A stretch of DNA of 42,719 nt from JACCZX01 sp040003315 (GTDB taxonomy: Bacteria; Pseudomonadota; Gammaproteobacteria; Burkholderiales; Burkholderiaceae_F). The stretch covers positions 1 through 42,719 of the forward strand of contig JBDUCU010000010.1 of the NCBI GenBank assembly GCA_040003315.1. Direction: 5' to 3'. The notes under the pieces were generated by a model. That model did not search any database and had not been told where the DNA came from. It saw only the letters and a list, made by a program, of their open reading frames with translations. Both the position numbers and the translations under genes were made by a program. This document shows, piece after piece, positions 32,230 to 39,937 of the stretch; positions within the stretch are counted from its first letter, which is position 1, and the number at the start of each line of letters is the position of its first letter.

Positions 32230-33621
32230 TCATTTTCCGATGCAGAAGCGGCTGAAGATCGCCCCGAGCAGATCGTCTGCCGACACCGCCCCCGTAATTT
32301 CCCCAATCGCATCGCCCGCCAGCCGCAACTCTTCCGCCAGCAGATCGAGCTCGCTATCGCCGCGACTCGCATACTGGGCCGCGAGTCCAAGGTGATCGCG
32401 GGCACGGGACAGCGCCTGCAGATGGCGCGCGCGCGCCATGATCAGCGATTCGCCGGACGTTTCGCGTTCCCATCCGCCGACTCGCTTCAGCTCGCCGCGC
32501 AAGAGCTCGATGCCCGCGCGAGTCTTGGCTGAGAGATAAACGTGCGTGCCTTCGACGCGCGCGGGGGCTCCGATCAGGTCGATCTTGTTGATCACCGTGA
32601 TCAGCGGAACTGAGTGGCCGATGCGTTGATCAATCAGATTCATCACAGCCTCCGCGGCTGTCAGCGCCGCCGGCTGCGCTGCGTCGAGCAGGTGCAAAAC
32701 GACGTCGGCGCGTTCGATCTCCGCCAGAGTACGCGCGATACCGAGCTTCTCTACTTCGTCGGTCGACTCGCGCAACCCGGCTGTATCGATAATATTCAGA
32801 GGGATGCCGTCGACGTCGATCGGCTGCGCGATGCGATCGCGCGTCGTCCCGGGGTGCGGCGTGACGATTGCGACGTCGGCACCGGCCAACGCGTTAAGCA
32901 GGCTCGACTTGCCGACGTTCGGCGCGCCAACCAGCACGACGTTCAGTCCGGTGCGCAGCAACTCCCCCTGGCGCGCCTGTTTGAGCAACTGGTCGAGATC
33001 GCTGCGAATTTCCGCCAGCCGCCCGGCGGCGTCGGACCGTTGCAGAAAGTCGAGCTCTTCTTCCGGAAAATCGAGCGTCGCTTCGACCAGCATGCGCAGT
33101 TCGACCAACGCCGCCGTCAACGTATCGGCGCGCCGCGAAAACTCTCCGGCGAGCGACCTGACCGCCGCGCGCGCGGCGATTTCGGTCGAGGCATCGATCA
33201 GGTCTGCGACCGCTTCGGCTTGCGCCAGGTCGAGTCGATCATTCAAGAAGGCCCGGCGAGTGAATTCACCCGGCTCTGCGATGCGCAGACGAATGGTTCG
33301 GCCTGCTTCCAAACAGCGATCGACCAGCATGCGCAGCACGACGGGGCCGCCGTGACCCTGCAGCTCGAGCACGTCTTCGCCGGTGTATGAATGCGGAGCC
33401 GGAAAATAAAGAGCGATGCCCCGGTCGATATCGCTGCCGTTATCGGCCAGAAAGCTGGCGAAGAGCGCGTGGCGCGGCGTCAAACCCGGTGCGCGGGGCC
33501 CCAGCAACTGCTCGATCACGGGTTCAAGCGCGGTACCAGAGACCCGAACGATCCCGATGCCACCGCGTCCCGGGCCGGTCGCGATCGCAACGATCGGATC
33601 ATCAGCCGCGGTGTTGCTCAT
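32230..33621 (-). CDS. mnmE: tRNA modification GTPase MnmE (TrmE)
   Basis: MnmE works with MnmG to modify wobble uridine-34 of tRNAs. The 463-residue protein has the N-terminal folate-binding domain (DPIVAIATGPGRGGIGIVRV), an inserted GTPase domain with P-loop GAPNVGKSS (about 232-240) and IIDTAGLRES, and the C-terminal catalytic motif CIGK as its last four residues. The ATG at 33621 gives the conserved N-terminus; the longer open frame to 33732 is not used. Gene order yidC-mnmE is conserved, but here a small gene on the other strand lies between them. Confidence 0.97.
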   Translation of the reverse strand: MSNTAADDPIVAIATGPGRGGIGIVRVSGTALEPVIEQLLGPRAPGLTPRHALFASFLADNGSDIDRGIALYFPAPHSYTGEDVLELQGHGGPVVLRMLVDRCLEAGRTIRLRIAEPGEFTRRAFLNDRLDLAQAEAVADLIDASTEIAARAAVRSLAGEFSRRADTLTAALVELRMLVEATLDFPEEELDFLQRSDAAGRLAEIRSDLDQLLKQARQGELLRTGLNVVLVGAPNVGKSSLLNALAGADVAIVTPHPGTTRDRIAQPIDVDGIPLNIIDTAGLRESTDEVEKLGIARTLAEIERADVVLHLLDAAQPAALTAAEAVMNLIDQRIGHSVPLITVINKIDLIGAPARVEGTHVYLSAKTRAGIELLRGELKRVGGWERETSGESLIMARARHLQALSRARDHLGLAAQYASRGDSELDLLAEELRLAGDAIGEITGAVSADDLLGAIFSRFCIGK

Positions 33622-33695
33622 CGTATGCGGCAGTGTACGGTGCGATGAAACGACGCGGCACAATGCGGGCTCGACGCGTCCAAACGCTCGCACCG

Positions 33696-34007
33696 ATGCC
33701 GCAGAACGATCCTCTACAACGATATGGCGCACCGCTCGCCAGCGTGCTGATCGCCTTCGTGCTGTCGGTTCTGATGGCAGCGATGGTCGCGGGTCAGATC
33801 GGCGAGGCGTATCAGACCCGGGCGCTGGTGTACGCGGGCTTCGTGCTCTGGGTTCTGACCGGTGCGGCTGCGATGTTTTTCATGCTGGCGCACCGCGGCG
33901 AGGCCTCGCGGCTTTCGGCTTCGCGCGTGCTGCTGTGGACCGCCACCATCTGGCTCTGGCCGATCTTCCTGCTTTTGGACCGTCGGCGAAGGGATCAGAA
34001 CGGCTAA
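33696..34007 (+). CDS. Small membrane protein of unknown function
   Basis: This 103-residue protein is not assigned to a family. It has three hydrophobic helices at about 15-32, 43-63 and 78-94, and a basic C-terminus (LLDRRRRDQNG) likely to face the cytoplasm. It lies on the plus strand between divergent mnmE and convergent yidC, and its stop codon overlaps the yidC stop. It is read against the direction of leftward replication. Earlier in-frame ATG codons at 33645 and 33663 would add up to 17 residues; no start has a strong ribosome binding site. The helix pattern supports a real gene. Confidence 0.6.
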   Translation: MPQNDPLQRYGAPLASVLIAFVLSVLMAAMVAGQIGEAYQTRALVYAGFVLWVLTGAAAMFFMLAHRGEASRLSASRVLLWTATIWLWPIFLLLDRRRRDQNG

Positions 34008-35743
34008 CGCGCGCGCTTCGAATTCGCAATCTGTCGCGTCACGTACCACTGCTGCGCAATCGACAGAATGTTGTTGGTCAGCCAATACAGCACCAGGCCG
34101 GCCGGGAAGAAAAAGAACATCACGCCGAAGATCAGCGGCATCAACATCATCACCTTGGCCTGCACCGGGTCGGGCGGCGTCGGGTTCAGTTTGTATTGAA
34201 TAAACATCGTCGCCATCATTAGCACCGGCAAGATGAACCATTGGTCGGGCGTCGCCAGATCCCGCACCCATAGCATCCACGGGGCGTTGCGCATCTCAAC
34301 GCTCGCCAGCAGGACCCAGTAGAGCGAGATGAAAACCGGAATCTGCACCAGAATCGGCAAACAGCCGCCGAGCGGATTGATTTTTTCGGTCTTGTAAAGC
34401 TCCATCATCGCGACGTTCATCTTCTGGCGGTCGTCGCCGTATTGCTCGCGGATCTTCATCATTCGCGGCGTCACTTCCTTCATTTTGGCCATCGACTTGT
34501 AGCTGGCCGCCGACAGCGGATAAAACGCTGCCTTGATCAGCACCGTCAGCAGCACGATCGCCCAGCCCCAGTTGCCGACGATGCCGTGCAGGAATGAGAG
34601 CAGCCAGTAAATCGGCTTGGCCAGAAACGTCAGCCATCCGTAGTCGACTACAAGGTCAAGGCCGGGCGCGATCCTCGCCAGCGCTTGTTGATCCTGCGGC
34701 CCGACGTACAGCGTTGATTGTGAAGTGGCCGAAGCATTCGGCGCGATGGCGGGCAGCGCAAACTTGGTCCCGATGAAATACAGGTTGTCCTTGAACTTGT
34801 CGGCGTAATACTCGCGCACGGCCCCCTGCGGCGGCACCCACGCGCTGACGAAATAGTGCTGAATCATGCCGATCCAACCGCTGTCCGCGGCCTTCGGCAA
34901 CGATGCCTTGTGTTTCTCAATATCGGAAAACGCGATCTTTCGAAACTTGTCCTGCTCGGTGAATACCGCGGCCCCCGTGTACACGTAATACAGCGACGAC
35001 TCGCCGTCGGGCTTGTTTCCGTCGCGCATCAGCTGCAGATAGATCGTAGGCGACACGAGCTTGTCGCTCACATTGACGATCTGATGGCTGACCTCGACAT
35101 CGTAGCGGCCGCGGTGGAATGTGAAAATCTTGCTGACCCTCACACCACCGCTTTCGGCTACGAATCGCAGATCGAGCTGGTCTTGGTCGGATCTCAACTG
35201 AGTGGGACCGTCGACAAACTTAAAGGGTGTCCGGTGATTGGGAAAATCGCCGCCGATGATTCCGCTCTGCGCCACGTACACCCGATGCGGTCCCACTTCG
35301 AACAGCACGGTCGTCGCGTTGGCGTCGTGCCGCTTACCGGTCACCAGGCCGACGAGTCCGCTCGCGGTCCAGTCCGGAGCAACCGGTTGCTGCAGCAGCT
35401 CGACCCTGGAAACGACAGCGCCCAGCGGATCGATCGATGCGCGGATCAGATCAGTCTCAACCACCACTGGCGGCGCACTACCCGCCGCGGGATCAGCATC
35501 GAGCGCGGCCGGAGCCGGAACTGCAGCTGGAGCAGACGCTTGCGGCACGGTTGTGGCACTCGGCAGACCGCTCGCGGCGCCTGGTGGCTGCGCGGCCGGC
35601 TGCACGACCGCCACTTTCGGTGCGGGCGCAGATCCGAATAGCGGCGCACGCCCGTTGTAGATCTGCCAGTTGTTCCACAACAGGAACAGCGAAAAACCGA
35701 ATATGCCCAACAGGATCGTGCGCTGAATATCACTGCCCATCAT
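34004..35743 (-). CDS. yidC: Membrane protein insertase YidC
   Basis: This 579-residue insertase places proteins into the inner membrane alone or with SecYEG. The N-terminal helix MMGSDIQRTILLGIFGFSLF anchors a large periplasmic domain that follows an Ala/Pro-rich linker. The C-terminal five-helix core starts at about LLSFLHGIVGNWGWAIVLLT and contains the conserved YKSMAKMKEVTPRMMKIREQ coil. Subunit c of ATP synthase is a known client of YidC in other bacteria. The start codon overlaps the yidD stop (ATGA), so translation is coupled. Confidence 0.97.
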   Translation of the reverse strand: MMGSDIQRTILLGIFGFSLFLLWNNWQIYNGRAPLFGSAPAPKVAVVQPAAQPPGAASGLPSATTVPQASAPAAVPAPAALDADPAAGSAPPVVVETDLIRASIDPLGAVVSRVELLQQPVAPDWTASGLVGLVTGKRHDANATTVLFEVGPHRVYVAQSGIIGGDFPNHRTPFKFVDGPTQLRSDQDQLDLRFVAESGGVRVSKIFTFHRGRYDVEVSHQIVNVSDKLVSPTIYLQLMRDGNKPDGESSLYYVYTGAAVFTEQDKFRKIAFSDIEKHKASLPKAADSGWIGMIQHYFVSAWVPPQGAVREYYADKFKDNLYFIGTKFALPAIAPNASATSQSTLYVGPQDQQALARIAPGLDLVVDYGWLTFLAKPIYWLLSFLHGIVGNWGWAIVLLTVLIKAAFYPLSAASYKSMAKMKEVTPRMMKIREQYGDDRQKMNVAMMELYKTEKINPLGGCLPILVQIPVFISLYWVLLASVEMRNAPWMLWVRDLATPDQWFILPVLMMATMFIQYKLNPTPPDPVQAKVMMLMPLIFGVMFFFFPAGLVLYWLTNNILSIAQQWYVTRQIANSKRAR

Positions 35744-36027
35744 TGAACTCGATCATAGGAGGAAGAAGGCGCCGAAGCACCGTTTGAACATTGCCAGCAG
35801 CGCCAACTGAATTGCTGCGGCACCAGATCAACGCCACCCGCGCTGTACGGGTGACAGCGGGCCAACCGCACAAGTGTCATCCAGACGCCGCGCAGCACTC
35901 CATGATCGTCAATCGCCTTTAGCGAATATTCTGAGCAGGTCGGCCAGTAACGGCAGCTGTGTCCCACCCATGGGGATAGCAGGTAGCGATAGCCGCGAAT
36001 CAGTGCGAGAAAAATAGTCTTGATCAC
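35740..36027 (-). CDS. yidD: Membrane protein insertion efficiency factor YidD
   Basis: This is a 95-residue protein with the family signature HSCRYWPTCSEYSLKAI and CHPYSAGGVDLVP. An amphipathic N-terminal helix (IKTIFLALIRGYRYLLSPWV) should bind the membrane surface. YidD assists YidC-dependent insertion. The frame opens at a TTG at 36060, but the GTG at 36027 fits the family start better and avoids overlap with rnpA. It overlaps yidC by 4 bases. Confidence 0.93.
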   Translation of the reverse strand: MIKTIFLALIRGYRYLLSPWVGHSCRYWPTCSEYSLKAIDDHGVLRGVWMTLVRLARCHPYSAGGVDLVPQQFSWRCWQCSNGASAPSSSYDRVQ

Positions 36028-36034
36028 GTCCAGG

Positions 36035-36502
36035 TTAATTTCTTGTCTGCTTGGGGTCAATCAACCGGCTCGCCAGCTCGGTCAAGGCATGCTGTAACAA
36101 GGCGTCGACTTCTGCGCGTACCTGGCGCCGCCACTGCGCCATCGCAAGGGGTTGGCCCTGCGCGTCGATCAGCGGCGACTTCAGTTGCAAGGCAACGTCG
36201 ATACGCACCGCTGCCGGCGCTGCGCAGCGCTCGAAGGCAGGGGCTCGATGTCGACAAGCCTCGCGCACGATTCGTTTGATCAACACACGGTCGACGGCCC
36301 TGCGTGCATTGCGTTTCCCCACCGTCACGCCAAAGCGGATCGAACCGGCGTTGCTGCCACCGCCGGCGGCGAGCGAGCGCCAAGTGCACGCCAGCGACAT
36401 CAGCCGACGGCTCGCTCGAATCGATGCGTGCAGCGGCGCGCCTCGGATCGCGGCGTAGTCGGAAGCCGACTGAATGCGACGCGTCGAAGCAAACTGAAAC
36501 AT
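36035..36502 (-). CDS. rnpA: Ribonuclease P protein component
   Basis: This is a 155-residue basic protein that binds the RNase P RNA and helps process tRNA 5' ends. The RNR region reads VGKRNARRAVDRVLIKRIVR at about residues 61-80. The second arginine is followed by valine (codon GTG), where the consensus RNxxKR has asparagine. The protein is longer than average, with extended loops. The ATG at 36502 (MFQFASTRRIQSASDYAAI) is preferred over an open frame to 36637. It lies between rpmH and yidD as in most bacteria. Confidence 0.92.
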   Translation of the reverse strand: MFQFASTRRIQSASDYAAIRGAPLHASIRASRRLMSLACTWRSLAAGGGSNAGSIRFGVTVGKRNARRAVDRVLIKRIVREACRHRAPAFERCAAPAAVRIDVALQLKSPLIDAQGQPLAMAQWRRQVRAEVDALLQHALTELASRLIDPKQTRN

Positions 36503-36593
36503 CCCTGCGGCAACATGGGGCGGTGAACCGGCGGCGACCATCGCCGCCAACCCTGTCAAATGATGAGTGTGCGCACGCGCTTTGGCGCCGGGC

Positions 36594-36734
36594 TCACACT
36601 CCGAGACGTTGCCGCCCCTTGGCACGACGCGCGGCAATCACCGCGCGACCACCCCGCGATCTCATGCGCACCAAAAAGCCGTGCGTGCGCGCACGCTTGA
36701 CCTTGGACGGTTGATAAGTTCGTTTGGTGGCCAT
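36594..36734 (-). CDS. rpmH: 50S ribosomal protein L34
   Basis: This 46-residue protein begins MATKRTYQPSKVKRARTHGF and ends in AARRAKGRQRLGV, the standard L34 sequence. It is very basic and sits in the large subunit. The ATG at 36734 is preceded by AGAGAG. The gene starts the rpmH-rnpA-yidD-yidC cluster and diverges from dnaA, with the oriC candidate region between them. A 91-base spacer separates it from rnpA. Confidence 0.97.
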   Translation of the reverse strand: MATKRTYQPSKVKRARTHGFLVRMRSRGGRAVIAARRAKGRQRLGV

Positions 36735-36938
36735 CACACTCTCTACTTTTCTGCTGGATCAGCGGTCGCCCGCCGGCGGCGTCCGGAGACATTGGCCGGC
36801 GCGACGAAGCGGAGCATTAGACGCGATCCGGCGATTTGCTGTCAAACCGCCTCGGAAGAGCGATTGGAAGTGAGTGTAGCCGCGGCGCAAACAGGTCTTG
36901 AGGTGCAACGATAATTTGCTTGCCCGCATTACGATTGC

Positions 36939-36947
36939 TGTGGATAA
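36939..36947 (-). promoter_or_regulatory. DnaA box
   Basis: TTATCCACA on the minus strand is an exact match to the consensus DnaA box. It is the only perfect copy seen between rpmH and dnaN. Confidence 0.85.
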
Positions 36948-36969
36948 CGTGCAGCGTCATGGGTAGAAT
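36941..36969 (+). promoter_or_regulatory. Possible dnaA promoter overlapped by a DnaA box
   Basis: TAGAAT (36964-36969) resembles a -10 box. The -35 position at 17-base spacing (TGGATA, 36941-36946) falls in the DnaA box. This layout would allow DnaA to repress its own gene. The -35 match is weak, so confidence is low. Confidence 0.35.
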
Positions 36970-37144
36970 CACAATTCACCCGCAGCGAACAAAACGCCGT
37001 GCACATCCGAGGAGACACGCGCCTATGAATTTATCAGCGACCGGGCGAAGGCAAGGCAACCATGTCGATATGCGCGTGGAGATTGCATACCGGCACTCAG
37101 CAGTTTCAAAGTGAAAACAAAAGCACGCGGGGCCGCTAAAGGAA

Positions 37145-38530
37145 ATGATGCATCTATGGAATGACTGCTCGCGGCTGCTTGAAAGCGAGTTGACGCCTCA
37201 GCAATATTCTGCCTGGATCAAACCGCTTAGGGCGCTCGAGTTCGATGAATCAACAGGCACGTTGACCATCGGAGCGCCGAACCGGGTGAAACTCGATGCA
37301 ATTCGTTCGCAGTTTTCCGAGCAGATTGTTGTAGCGGTTTCGCGCGTGATGCAACGGCCGGTGTCGATCGTGTTTGCGGTCGAAGGTGCCGGTCCGCTGG
37401 CGGCAGTCAGTAGGCCTTCAGTCAACGGTGCGACGACCGATACTCCGATCGAAGTCGATACCACCCGCTTCTCGGGGACCGCTGCGCCCGCCGCCAATGA
37501 GCCGCTGGAACGGGCCCGGCTCAATCCGAATCTGACGTTCGACACTTTCGTAACGGGCAAGGCAAACCAGCTCGCTCGAGCCGCGGCAATGCAAGTCGCC
37601 GAAAATCCCGGCGGCTCGTATAACCCGCTGTTCCTGTATGGCGGCGTCGGGCTTGGAAAGACTCATTTGACGCACGCCGTCGGTAATGCGGTACTGGAAC
37701 GCGCGCGCGGAGCCAAGGTGCGGTACATCCACGCCGAGCAGTATGTCAGCGATGTGGTGCGTGCGTACCAGCGCAAGACGTTTGATGATTTCAAGCGTTA
37801 TTACCATTCGCTCGATTTGTTGTTGATCGACGATATCCAGTTCTTCGCGGGAAAGGCGCGTACTCAAGAAGAGTTTTTCTACGCGTTCGAGGCACTGGTT
37901 GCGGGCCGCAAGCAAATCATCATCACCTGCGACACGTACCCGAAAGAGCTAAAGGATATGGAAGATCGACTGGTGTCGCGTTTCACTTCGGGTCTGACGG
38001 TTGCAATCGAGCCGCCGGAGCTTGAAATGCGAGTCGCGATCCTGCTGAAAAAGGCCGAAGTCGAAGGTGTGCAATTGAAGGAAGAGGTTGCTTTTTTCAT
38101 TGCCAAGAATCTGCGAAGCAATGTGCGCGAACTGGAAGGCGCTTTGCGCAAGGTCATGGCGTACTCGTCGTTTCACGGAAGAGTGATGACCATCGACGTT
38201 GCGCGCGAGGCGCTAAAGGATCTGCTGTCGGCGTCGACCGCACAGGTTACGGTGGAGCTGATCCAGAAAACGGTAGCCGACTACTACAAGATCAAGGTTG
38301 CCGACATGTACAGCAAGCGTCGCCCCACCGCGATCGCGTTTCCGCGGCAGGTTGCGATGTACTTGGCGAAGGAGCTGACGCAGAAGAGTCTGCCCGAGAT
38401 CGGCGAGCTTTTTGGTGGACGGGATCACACGACGGTGCTTCATGCGGTGCGCAAAATTGGCGGCGAGCGCACCAAGAATCCCGAAATGAATCACGCGCTG
38501 CACGTGCTCGAGCAGACGCTTAAGGGCTAA
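37145..38530 (+). CDS. dnaA: Chromosomal replication initiator DnaA
   Basis: DnaA binds oriC and melts the origin. The 461-residue protein has domain I (LESELTPQQYSAWIKPL), a short linker, the AAA+ domain with Walker A GGVGLGKTH (about 166-174) and Walker B LLLIDDIQFF, and the C-terminal DNA-binding domain with DHTTVLHAVRKI. The usual family signature has ACRKI; here it is AVRKI. Two adjacent ATG codons (37145 and 37148) follow AAAGGAA; the second has the better spacing. dnaN and gyrB follow in the same direction. Confidence 0.97.
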   Translation: MMHLWNDCSRLLESELTPQQYSAWIKPLRALEFDESTGTLTIGAPNRVKLDAIRSQFSEQIVVAVSRVMQRPVSIVFAVEGAGPLAAVSRPSVNGATTDTPIEVDTTRFSGTAAPAANEPLERARLNPNLTFDTFVTGKANQLARAAAMQVAENPGGSYNPLFLYGGVGLGKTHLTHAVGNAVLERARGAKVRYIHAEQYVSDVVRAYQRKTFDDFKRYYHSLDLLLIDDIQFFAGKARTQEEFFYAFEALVAGRKQIIITCDTYPKELKDMEDRLVSRFTSGLTVAIEPPELEMRVAILLKKAEVEGVQLKEEVAFFIAKNLRSNVRELEGALRKVMAYSSFHGRVMTIDVAREALKDLLSASTAQVTVELIQKTVADYYKIKVADMYSKRRPTAIAFPRQVAMYLAKELTQKSLPEIGELFGGRDHTTVLHAVRKIGGERTKNPEMNHALHVLEQTLKG

Positions 38531-38811
38531 CGTGGAGCATAACGTTGGCTCAGACCGGAAGTCACCCGTAAGCCTGTGGACAGATGGCCATTGGCTGGGG
38601 ACAAAAATGAGTGACCGACGCTGTATTGCGTCAAGGCACCCTGGTTGTTCTTTTCATTCACAGGCAGGGCGCGATGGAAAAGCGTGCTTGTCCACTGCAT
38701 TGCGTGCGATCCAAGTGCCTGATGCATCAAGGTTGGTTCAGGTTGTCCCCGGCACTGATGCTGTCTTATTACTTGTTACTTACTAATATGAAGAGAAAAA
38801 GGAACTAAGCA
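38531..38811. other. dnaA-dnaN intergenic region with weak DnaA boxes and AT-rich segment
   Basis: This 281-base gap holds three 7-of-9 matches to the DnaA box: TGTGGACAG (38575-38583), TGGGGACAA (38596-38604) and TTGTCCACT (38688-38696). An AT-rich stretch (about 38762-38806) lies just before dnaN. Read on the minus strand that stretch contains several TAA/TAG triplets, reminiscent of DnaA-trio elements. The unusual length for a dnaA-dnaN gap supports a part in origin function. No gene was recognised. Confidence 0.45.
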
Positions 38812-39912
38812 ATGCAACTCGTCAAGGCCAGCCGTGATGCGTTGCTAAAACCGCTGCAGGTCGTCAGCGGCATCGTCGAACGGCGACAGACTCTGCCGAT
38901 CCTCGCCAACATTCTTCTGCGCAAGGATGGCGATAGAGTCTCGTTTACAGCGACCGACCTGGAGATCCAGATTCAAACCAGCGCCGCGATCGGTGCCGGC
39001 ACCGAAGTGGCCGCGACCACCATTGCTGCGCGCAAGCTGGTTGACATCCTGCGAGCCCTGCCCGAAGCCGACGTTCAGTTGTCCCTGACGAACAAGAAGA
39101 TGGCCGTCGCGAGCGGCAAGAGCCGGTTCAATCTGCAGACGCTGGCTGCTGAAGAATTTCCCACCGTCGCTCAGGCCGAGTTCACGGCGGATTTTTCGTT
39201 GCCCGCTGCAACGTTGAAATACCTTCTGGGCATGGTGCACTTTGCGATGGCGCAGCAGGACATCCGCTATTACCTGAACGGGATGCTGCTGGTGGTTGAC
39301 GGCACAACCGTGCGCGCCGTTGCCACCGACGGCCACCGGCTTGCGCTGGCCGAGGTGAGCAAGACCGATGCTTCGAACAAGATCGAGGCGATCGTGCCGC
39401 GCAAGACCATTCTCGAGCTGGGCCGACTGCTGCCCGATAGCGACGAACCGGTCCGCGTGCAAATGGCCGCCAACCAGGCCAAATTCAGCTTTGGCGATAT
39501 CGAGCTGATTTCAAAGCTGGTCGAGGGCAAGTTTCCCGACTACCAGCGTGTCGTTCCGGCGGCGAATACAAAAATTTTTGCGATCAATCGCGAGGATCTG
39601 ATGCATGCGCTGCAGCGTGCCGCCATCCTGACCACCGACAAGTTCAAGGGTGTGCGCATGCTTCTCGCCACCGGCAGCCTGAAGATCAACTCGACCAACG
39701 CCGACCAGGAAGACGCTCAGGAAGAGCTCGAAATTGGATATGAAGGCGAGCCTCTTGATATTGGCTTCAACGTCAACTATCTATTGGATGTGCTTGCGAA
39801 TTTGAAGAACGACGAGGTTAGCTTTGCGCTGGGCGACGCGCTCGGGAGTGCGCTGATCACGATGCCGAGCTCCGACAAGTTCAAGTACGTCGTGATGCCG
39901 ATGAGAATTTAG
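38812..39912 (+). CDS. dnaN: DNA polymerase III beta sliding clamp
   Basis: This 366-residue clamp encircles DNA and tethers the replicative polymerase. The start MQLVKASRDALLKPLQVVSG and the end DKFKYVVMPMRI are the family's standard termini, and three repeats of the clamp fold fit the length. The conserved FIxxR-type region of the middle domain is ATDGHRLALAEV. AAGGA lies about 10 bases upstream of the ATG. gyrB follows after a short gap. Confidence 0.98.
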   Translation: MQLVKASRDALLKPLQVVSGIVERRQTLPILANILLRKDGDRVSFTATDLEIQIQTSAAIGAGTEVAATTIAARKLVDILRALPEADVQLSLTNKKMAVASGKSRFNLQTLAAEEFPTVAQAEFTADFSLPAATLKYLLGMVHFAMAQQDIRYYLNGMLLVVDGTTVRAVATDGHRLALAEVSKTDASNKIEAIVPRKTILELGRLLPDSDEPVRVQMAANQAKFSFGDIELISKLVEGKFPDYQRVVPAANTKIFAINREDLMHALQRAAILTTDKFKGVRMLLATGSLKINSTNADQEDAQEELEIGYEGEPLDIGFNVNYLLDVLANLKNDEVSFALGDALGSALITMPSSDKFKYVVMPMRI

Positions 39913-39937
39913 GCCCAATCAATTGGTCCTTCCGCGA

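Larger units (their letters stand above)
36735..37144. other. rpmH-dnaA intergenic region, oriC candidate
   Basis: This 410-base gap divides the leftward and rightward gene sets, as expected at a replication origin. It contains one perfect DnaA box (TGTGGATAA, 36939-36947), a -10-like TAGAAT at 36964-36969, and a 29-codon open frame (37025-37114) after GGAG. A cluster of DnaA boxes such as found in many origins was not seen, so origin function may be shared with the dnaA-dnaN gap. No other gene was recognised in the stretch. Confidence 0.6.

Noticed and set aside
38168..38182. A GTTTCACG half-site inside dnaA resembling parS.
   Set aside because: Only the left half matches and the right half is GAAGAG, so it is unlikely to load ParB.
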